Below are positions 58,603 through 64,000 of a DNA stretch of 64,000 nt, one piece after another. The stretch covers positions 33,607 through 97,606 of the forward strand of contig JAFARE010000040.1 in assembly GCA_019245575.1 (NCBI GenBank), read 5' to 3'. The stretch is from Candidatus Dormiibacterota bacterium (GTDB lineage: Bacteria > Chloroflexota > Dormibacteria > Aeolococcales > Aeolococcaceae). Under the pieces are notes generated by a model. That model was given only the letters and a program-made list of their open reading frames with translations, had not been told where the DNA came from and did no database searches. The number at the start of each line of letters is the position of its first letter. Position 1 is the stretch's first letter. The translations under genes and the position numbers were made by a program.

Positions 58603-60686
58603 TGCGTGTGTCTCCGTGAGCGGCGGCGGTAGGCGGCAAAACCGAGCGCGGCGCCGCCGACGATCGGCAACAGCGCACCGGCGGGAACTTCAGGAGCGTC
58701 GGTGCTGGGTGCGCACACCTGGCCGACGGCGAAGGCAGCGCCGCTGCCCGCATCGGGCGCGCGGTCGATGAGCACCGAGCCCAGCGCGGGCGTCGCGCTG
58801 TACAGCGCGTAGGACGTGGCGGCCAGGTTCTGCAGCGACGCGCCGTTGGCGGGCGCGCCGATGGTGGCGAGCGGCAGCGTCATCGTGATGGTGCCGTTGG
58901 CGCCGGGGTTGATCGCGCCCTGCACCGCGGTGCCGGCGGCGAGCGTGCCGTCGCTGTTGACCAGGCCGGTGGTGAACACCGGCACGGCGCCGGCCTTGAG
59001 CACGGCCTGCGCGTAGCGCTGCGCGGTGCCCTGCGTCCACGTGAGACGCCACGTGGCCGCGCTCATGTCGGCAGGCAGCGTTGTGCTCGCCTGGTTCAGC
59101 GTGATCGTCGCCACCTGCGTGGCGGGATCGACCGCGTTGAACTGGGCCAGCAGGATGTCGAGCTCAGGCACGCTGCCGCCGGCGCCGGCAGCGCTGGTGT
59201 CCAGCGCGTCGCCGGCGGCGTCGCGTACCTGCGGTCCTGGGCATGTGGAACCCGGCAGGACCGATGCTGTGGCGGGCTGCGGCGCCACGCAGTCGTCGAC
59301 CAGAGCGTTTCCGGTGACGGCGCTGAGGCCGGTGCACTGCCGGGTGGCGAAGAGTGAGGGGGTGCCGGGCGTGGCCGCGTCGGCCTGGTACGCCACGGCG
59401 GCGACACCGCCGACCTGGTCGACGGCGAGCTGGAGGGCGCCCGGTGCGGGGCCCGTGTGCACCGTGCTGGGGCTCGCCGTCCCGGCGAGCCAGGTGGCGC
59501 CACCGTCGACGGTCTGCGCCATGAGCACGGTCCAGTTGTTCTTGGGGTCGGCCGAGGGATCCGGCGTGGAGCCGCCGCCGGTGGCGCCGTACCAGCCCAC
59601 GTCGACCTTGCCGTTGCCGCCCGCGCCCAGCGCCGGCGCCACGGAGGCGTCGAGCCCGGCGGGCAGCCCGGCCGCGGCGCTGTCCAGAGCCAGGGGCGCG
59701 GCCGCCGCGTTGAAGCCGGCGCCGGTGAGGTCTGACTTGAAGAAGGTGTGGCGCCCGTCGGCGAAGGCCTCGTACACGTGGCCCGCGCTGTCGACCGCCG
59801 TGGCCGGCGTGCCGTGGTTGAGCCCGGCACCGGCGGGGGCGTGGTAGACCTCGACGTCGTGCCAGCTGACGGTGGGCGGCGCGCCCGGCGTCAGCGACGC
59901 GCTGACGGTGCCCAGCGCGGCATAGACGCGGTTCAGGTTGTCGGTCTTCGCCGCCGCCTGCGCGGCGCGGTCGGCGGCGCTGTCCGCCGTCTCGACCACG
60001 CCGTACAGATGGAGGCCGGTGGCGTCGCGACGCGCCGTGAGGGTGCCGGCCAGGGGCAGCGGCCCCGGACCCGACCACTGACCGCTCGCGATGTCGACAG
60101 CGTTGACCAGCGGGTCGCCCAGGGTGAACGTGGCGCCGCCGTCCTGGGAGATCGCGATCCGGGGCAGCCCCGTCGTGACGTCCCGCACGAGCAGGTAGAG
60201 GTCAGACATGCCGGCAGCATTCGGCGCCGGGTCCGCAGCCATAGAACCCATTGCGAACTGTCCCGACGCTGCAGACCAGGCGAAACTTGCGCCGCTGTCG
60301 TGCGAGCGGCCCACCACGCTTCCGGCGGCGGTCTGCGACGTGAGCACCAGGCCGCCCGACGGCTTGAGCGTGGCGCTGCTCGCGGTGCACTGGACGCCGC
60401 CCGGCGTGCGCCCGTGAAATGCGGCGGCGGAACCGTTGTGGCTGAGGGAGAAGAGCGCGCAGCCGGTGCCCGGGCCCGTCGAGCCGACGACGTAGAACGA
60501 GCCGTCGCTGTTGACCAGCTCGGCCGACGGTGTCACCGCCGCGCTGGCGGGCAGCGCGACTGCGGGGTTGAACCCGGGGTTGGATGCGGAGGCGCGCGCG
60601 CTCGTGGCCCCCACGGCCAGTGCGGCGACGGCGACCGGGAGTGCGGCTAGCGCGCCTCTACGGCTTCCACGCCCCGGCACCCTCAT
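58599..60686 (-). CDS. Secreted sialidase-fold surface protein with PEVP sorting tail
   Basis: A 695-residue secreted protein (signal peptide about 10-31). It is built of BNR/sialidase-like beta segments (GRSHDSGASFAW, IAISQDGGATFTLG, AQTVDGGATWLAG) and a middle helical stretch (AADRAAQAAAKTDNLNRVYA). The C-terminal domain (DAAGDALDTSAAG...PELDI) is shared with the protein at 60874. The tail DAPEVPAGALLPIVGG, then a membrane helix with RRRSRRH, matches the putative exosortase signal, and the exosortase gene overlaps its 3' end. No catalytic sialidase residues were verified. It may be an adhesin or glycan-binding protein. Confidence 0.82.
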   Translation of the reverse strand: MRVPGRGSRRGALAALPVAVAALAVGATSARASASNPGFNPAVALPASAAVTPSAELVNSDGSFYVVGSTGPGTGCALFSLSHNGSAAAFHGRTPGGVQCTASSATLKPSGGLVLTSQTAAGSVVGRSHDSGASFAWSAASGQFAMGSMAADPAPNAAGMSDLYLLVRDVTTGLPRIAISQDGGATFTLGDPLVNAVDIASGQWSGPGPLPLAGTLTARRDATGLHLYGVVETADSAADRAAQAAAKTDNLNRVYAALGTVSASLTPGAPPTVSWHDVEVYHAPAGAGLNHGTPATAVDSAGHVYEAFADGRHTFFKSDLTGAGFNAAAAPLALDSAAAGLPAGLDASVAPALGAGGNGKVDVGWYGATGGGSTPDPSADPKNNWTVLMAQTVDGGATWLAGTASPSTVHTGPAPGALQLAVDQVGGVAAVAYQADAATPGTPSLFATRQCTGLSAVTGNALVDDCVAPQPATASVLPGSTCPGPQVRDAAGDALDTSAAGAGGSVPELDILLAQFNAVDPATQVATITLNQASTTLPADMSAATWRLTWTQGTAQRYAQAVLKAGAVPVFTTGLVNSDGTLAAGTAVQGAINPGANGTITMTLPLATIGAPANGASLQNLAATSYALYSATPALGSVLIDRAPDAGSGAAFAVGQVCAPSTDAPEVPAGALLPIVGGAALGFAAYRRRSRRHTQ

Positions 60687-60873
60687 CCCCTTCCTTAGGC
60701 GCGACGCATCCTTTCCTGCTCGCGCAGTTTGCAGCCATGTCTCGTAGAACGAACCACCCTTCCCAATCCTTGCGGGTTCCCCCTCACTTCCACCAGCCGT
60801 CCTCTATACTCGCGCAAGCTTCGGCTCGGGAAGGCGTTAACTCGGTCACATAGGTTCAGGAGACAGGAAGGGA

Positions 60874-63183
60874 TTGATCGCAGGCCGTCGACTCATGTGC
60901 CTGGGCTCCGCCACGCTCGTCGCTGGGGGCGTCCTCTCGTTTCAGGGCGGGGTCACCAAGGCCCACGCCGCACCGAGCACGATCACCTTCGGTGTTCCCA
61001 GCGTCGTGGACCCGATCCACACCGTCGGCGAGCCGGACATCGCAATCGACAGGGCCGGCAACGTCTTCACCAGCGGGCCGGCGGGCTCCGGTGAGCAGCG
61101 CAGCCTGTGGTGGAGCTCGGTGGACGGTGGCGCGACATACCGCGTCATCGAGCCGATCGCGCAGGCGACGGCGCTCGCCAGCGAGCCCAACAACCCGGGC
61201 GGCGGCGACACGGACATCGCCTTCGACAACCAGACCCCGCAGAACCAGTACTTCAACGACCTCTTCGCGCTGACGGCGCTCCGGGTCGCCAAGACCTCCA
61301 ACGAGGGGGCCACGGTCACGCAGACCCTGCTCCCGGGCGTGATCAGCACCAAGTCCGAAGTGGACCGCCAGTGGTACGCCGTGTGGGATCCCGGCTCGAC
61401 GCTCACGACATCGCCCGTGACAACCAAGCCGACCATCTACATCGAGTACGGACCCGCGCCGTCGAAGTGGCTGCGCAGCACCGACGGGCAGACGTTCACC
61501 ACCGCCACCAGCACCACGCACGTCGGCGCCGACGGCTATCCGTCAATCGATCAGATCACCGGCAAGGTGTTCGAGGCCACGTACAGCGGCAGCAACATCG
61601 TGCTCAACATCGGCACGCCGTACGACACGTCGGGCGACCTCTGCTTTCTCGACGACACCACCACGACCTGCCCAGCCGCATACGGCGCGGGCTCGGGCGT
61701 GATCAACATCGCCTCGGTCGTCAACAACAGTGGTGAGGCGGCGAACTTCGTGGTTTCGTCGATGGACCAGGGCCGCAATCTCTACGTCGAGTGGGTGGCG
61801 CGCAGCACCACGCCGACGCAGCGCCAGGTCTTCGTCTCCGCCGCGCCGGCGAACAACCCGACACCCGTGAACGGCTGCAGCACCAACTGCTGGAACAACT
61901 GGACCACACCGGTCCAGGTGAGCGACGGCTCGTCGACCACCGGCGACGCGGTGAACATATTCCCCTGGATCAAGGCGGGCTACGCGGGCATTGCGGACGG
62001 CGTGTGGTACGGCGACCAGTCGACGCTCGACCCGAGCACCACGTGCACGCCGGGCAGCAGCGGCTGCCATGTGTGGAACGTCTTCATGAACCAGCTGAAG
62101 TTCCCGCTCAACACCTCCGGTGGGGTCACGGGCGCAGCACCCACGCAGAACCTCGTCAAGGTCACGCCGCACCCCATGGACTACTACGACGTCTGCCTGC
62201 AGGGAACCGGCTGCGTGCTGGTGCAGGGCAACCGCAACCTCGCGGACTTCTTCGAGATCACGCGCGACCAGAGCGGCGCTGCCGAGATCGTGTACGACGA
62301 CATGTCCAACGGCCTGATCCAGGTGGGCAGCAGCAACCCGGCTGACCACGCGGGTGCGCCTGTCGTGTCCGTGATCCGGCAGAACGGCGGACCGGGGTTG
62401 AACGGCATAGACGTGACCGGTCCCACCGCGGCGCCCATAACCGGGATGAACGACGCCACCGGCGACGCGCTCTATCCCGTGGTGGGCGGCACCAACCTGC
62501 CCGCCATGGACATCACCAACAACTCGCTCAGCCTGAGCGGCACCACGCTGACGGCGACGATCAAGGTCGCCGACCTGACGCAGCTCGCCGCCGTGGGCAC
62601 CGCCACCGGAGGCGGCATCCAGGCGTTCGTCACGCGCTGGCAGATGGGCAACACGATGTACTACGCGATGGCGACCATCACGGCCGGCCAGCTCGCCTCG
62701 ACGCAGTTCTCCGGCGGCGCCGTGCACAGCGTCGACCTCTGCTCCGTGTCGGCGTGCCTGCCGCGCATGCTCACGTACTCGGAGGACGGCAACGGCATCG
62801 ACGGCACCAACACCCAGGGCGGCAGCGTCAGCTGCCCCGCCAGCCCGTCGGCGTCGAATCCGTGCGTGATAACCATCACGGTGAACGGCGCCGACATCGG
62901 CAACCCCACGTCGAGCAGCCTGCTCGAGGAGGTCGGCTCGTACGCGCTAACCGAGTCGCACCCGCAGGCGGGCACGACCAACGTGCAGGCGCAGGCGGAC
63001 AACGTGCCGCTCGAGATCGACGGCGTGTGCTGCTACAACTTCGTGGGCAACTCCACGACCGTGCTGCCCGAGACGCCGCTCGCGGTTGCGCTGCTCGGCG
63101 TGGGCGGCGCGATGCTCGCGGTTGGAATCGTTCGCCGACGCATCGCGACGCGCCGGCACATGCACAGCGAAACAGCGGAATAG
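60874..63183 (+). CDS. Secreted sialidase-fold surface protein with LPETP sorting tail
   Basis: A 769-residue secreted protein. TTG 60874 follows AGGAAGG, and a signal peptide (LMCLGSATLVAGGVLS...AHA) follows. It is beta-propeller-like, with VGEPDIAIDRAGNVF, WWSSVDGGATYR, YPSIDQITGKVFEATYSG and YVEWVARSTTPTQRQVFVS. The second half contains the DATGDAL...PAMDI domain also found in the neighbouring protein. The tail TVLPETPLAVALLGVGG, a membrane helix and RRRIATRRH match the putative PExP signal. A tandem relative starts 31 bases downstream. It is divergent from the sialidase-fold gene at 58599. Confidence 0.84.
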   Translation: MIAGRRLMCLGSATLVAGGVLSFQGGVTKAHAAPSTITFGVPSVVDPIHTVGEPDIAIDRAGNVFTSGPAGSGEQRSLWWSSVDGGATYRVIEPIAQATALASEPNNPGGGDTDIAFDNQTPQNQYFNDLFALTALRVAKTSNEGATVTQTLLPGVISTKSEVDRQWYAVWDPGSTLTTSPVTTKPTIYIEYGPAPSKWLRSTDGQTFTTATSTTHVGADGYPSIDQITGKVFEATYSGSNIVLNIGTPYDTSGDLCFLDDTTTTCPAAYGAGSGVINIASVVNNSGEAANFVVSSMDQGRNLYVEWVARSTTPTQRQVFVSAAPANNPTPVNGCSTNCWNNWTTPVQVSDGSSTTGDAVNIFPWIKAGYAGIADGVWYGDQSTLDPSTTCTPGSSGCHVWNVFMNQLKFPLNTSGGVTGAAPTQNLVKVTPHPMDYYDVCLQGTGCVLVQGNRNLADFFEITRDQSGAAEIVYDDMSNGLIQVGSSNPADHAGAPVVSVIRQNGGPGLNGIDVTGPTAAPITGMNDATGDALYPVVGGTNLPAMDITNNSLSLSGTTLTATIKVADLTQLAAVGTATGGGIQAFVTRWQMGNTMYYAMATITAGQLASTQFSGGAVHSVDLCSVSACLPRMLTYSEDGNGIDGTNTQGGSVSCPASPSASNPCVITITVNGADIGNPTSSSLLEEVGSYALTESHPQAGTTNVQAQADNVPLEIDGVCCYNFVGNSTTVLPETPLAVALLGVGGAMLAVGIVRRRIATRRHMHSETAE

Positions 63184-63214
63184 CCAGACAACAGGAAGAC
63201 CGGAGGAAGGGATT

Positions 63215-64000
63215 GTGAGGATCGGTAACCGGGCGCTCACAGCGCTGGGTGTCATCAGCGTGGTGGCCGGGACATTGGGGATGTTCGGACCCGCGACGGC
63301 GAAGGCCGCTCCCAATCCCATCGGCTTCGGTGTGCCCATCGTCATGGACCCCATCCACAACGTCGGTGAGCCGACGATCGTGCGCAGCCCTGCATCGGAC
63401 AACACGGTGTACGCCAGTGGCCCGTGGGGCACCGGCACGCAGCGCAGCATCTGGGACGCGTCCGCCGACAGTGGCGAGACGTTCCGTCTCGTCAACCAGT
63501 GTCCGCCCACCTCGGGCCAGGTGGCGACGCCGTGTCCGGCGCCCACTGGGGTGCAGGGCACGCCCAACCCGCCCGGAGGCGGTGACACCGACCAGCGTCT
63601 CGATCACACCGGGAAGGACTACTTCGCTGACCTGTGGGCGCTGGCATGCGACCGCGTCGCCACCACCACCGACCACGGCGCCACCGCGAACCAGTTCGCG
63701 TATGGGTGCCAGAAGGCAGCATCGCCCAGCACGCGGCCGGATGGGTCCGACCGTCAGTGGCTGTCCGTGCTGGACCCGGCACTCAGCCCCGGCATCACCT
63801 CGACCGCGCCGGACAAGAGCCTCGCGCCGCTGACCTACATGGAATACAACAACCTGCAGACCACGCAGACCGGCTGCTCCTACTGGGTGAAGAGCACTGA
63901 CGGCATCAACTACTCGCCGGCAAACAATGACAACGGCAACTTCGGCTGCGACGGCTATCCGTCCGTGGACCAGCAGAGCGGCAACGTCTTCGAAACATCC
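63215..64000 (+). CDS. Sialidase-fold surface protein, N-terminal part (runs off window)
   Basis: At least 262 residues are visible, and the frame is still open at the edge. GTG 63215 lies a few bases after the strong GGAGGAAGGG. A signal peptide (ALTALGVISVVAGTLGMFGPATAKA) is followed by FGVPIVMDPIHNVGEPTIV, the SIWDASADSGETFRL blade and GGGDTDQRLDHTGKDYFADLW, which align with the protein at 60874. It is a tandem paralogue, so a C-terminal PExP-type tail is expected beyond the window. Confidence 0.82.
   Translation, partial: MRIGNRALTALGVISVVAGTLGMFGPATAKAAPNPIGFGVPIVMDPIHNVGEPTIVRSPASDNTVYASGPWGTGTQRSIWDASADSGETFRLVNQCPPTSGQVATPCPAPTGVQGTPNPPGGGDTDQRLDHTGKDYFADLWALACDRVATTTDHGATANQFAYGCQKAASPSTRPDGSDRQWLSVLDPALSPGITSTAPDKSLAPLTYMEYNNLQTTQTGCSYWVKSTDGINYSPANNDNGNFGCDGYPSVDQQSGNVFETS

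Noticed and set aside
1..64000. CRISPR array, rRNA, tRNA, prophage or insertion sequence
   Set aside because: No regularly spaced repeats, rRNA-like stretches, cloverleaf structure, transposase, integrase or terminal inverted repeats were recognised on reading both strands.

Overview
The window is a high-GC, gene-dense bacterial chromosome segment. Its features are four-base overlaps between genes, many GTG and some TTG starts, several probable leaderless promoters, three VapBC-type modules, a DUF222-HNH endonuclease, an archaeal-type tyrosyl-tRNA synthetase and secreted proteins with C-terminal anchors. These fit a soil-type Terrabacteria lineage (Actinomycetota, Chloroflexota or Candidatus Dormibacterota). 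No rRNA or other taxonomic marker is present, so this placement is inference.

Layout. (1) 0-1.6 kb: PRC-barrel-like and DinB-like genes and a Phd/PIN toxin-antitoxin pair. (2) 1.7-7.9 kb, plus strand: a cobalamin riboswitch controls five overlapping genes. They encode a secreted, internally duplicated alpha-barrel protein, a DUF4430-like beta-domain protein and an ECF transporter (EcfT, fused double EcfA, S component). The layout resembles animal intrinsic factor/transcobalamin split into two bacterial genes and attached to an importer. (3) 18.9-7.9 kb, minus strand: a tightly packed 14-gene run. It holds a USP/PCP_red fusion, two divergent CydA-like proteins without CydB, a Rieske protein, a fused b6-type cytochrome b, a receiver domain, an ABC exporter, a lipoprotein and small unknowns. 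(4) 19-30 kb: housekeeping and accessory genes. These include a second PCP_red protein, two VapBC pairs with visible operators, an S51 peptidase, a ferredoxin-NADP reductase-like protein, TyrRS, an SOS-controlled HNH endonuclease, small unknowns joined by a short intergenic repeat, MscL and TrpRS. (5) 30-42 kb: surface and envelope proteins (two tandem paralogues with PExP tails, an Ig-like protein with a probable CTG start, a Tat-exported phosphoesterase, an M23 peptidase) plus small-molecule enzymes and dodecin. (6) 42-58.6 kb: a surface-glycan region with glycosyltransferases, a complete-looking set for nucleotide-activated heptose (transaldolase, GmhA-, GmhB-, HddA- and HddC-like), methyltransferases and an MshEN-GT2 fusion. 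Three paralogous secreted glycoside-hydrolase-like proteins are scattered from 38 to 52 kb. (7) 56.8-64 kb: an exosortase-EpsI fusion beside three sialidase-fold surface proteins, the last cut by the window end.

How it fits together. The second half reads as a cell-surface programme. Heptose and other sugars are activated and polymerised, secreted proteins with a shared x-PE-x-P/transmembrane/RRR tail would be processed by the exosortase, and secreted hydrolase-like proteins may modify the glycan. The first half carries vitamin B12 capture and a non-standard bc/bd-like respiratory module. The strongest candidates for undescribed biology are the split transcobalamin-like ECF system, the CydA-CydA'-bc operon, the PExP/exosortase pair and the GH-like family.
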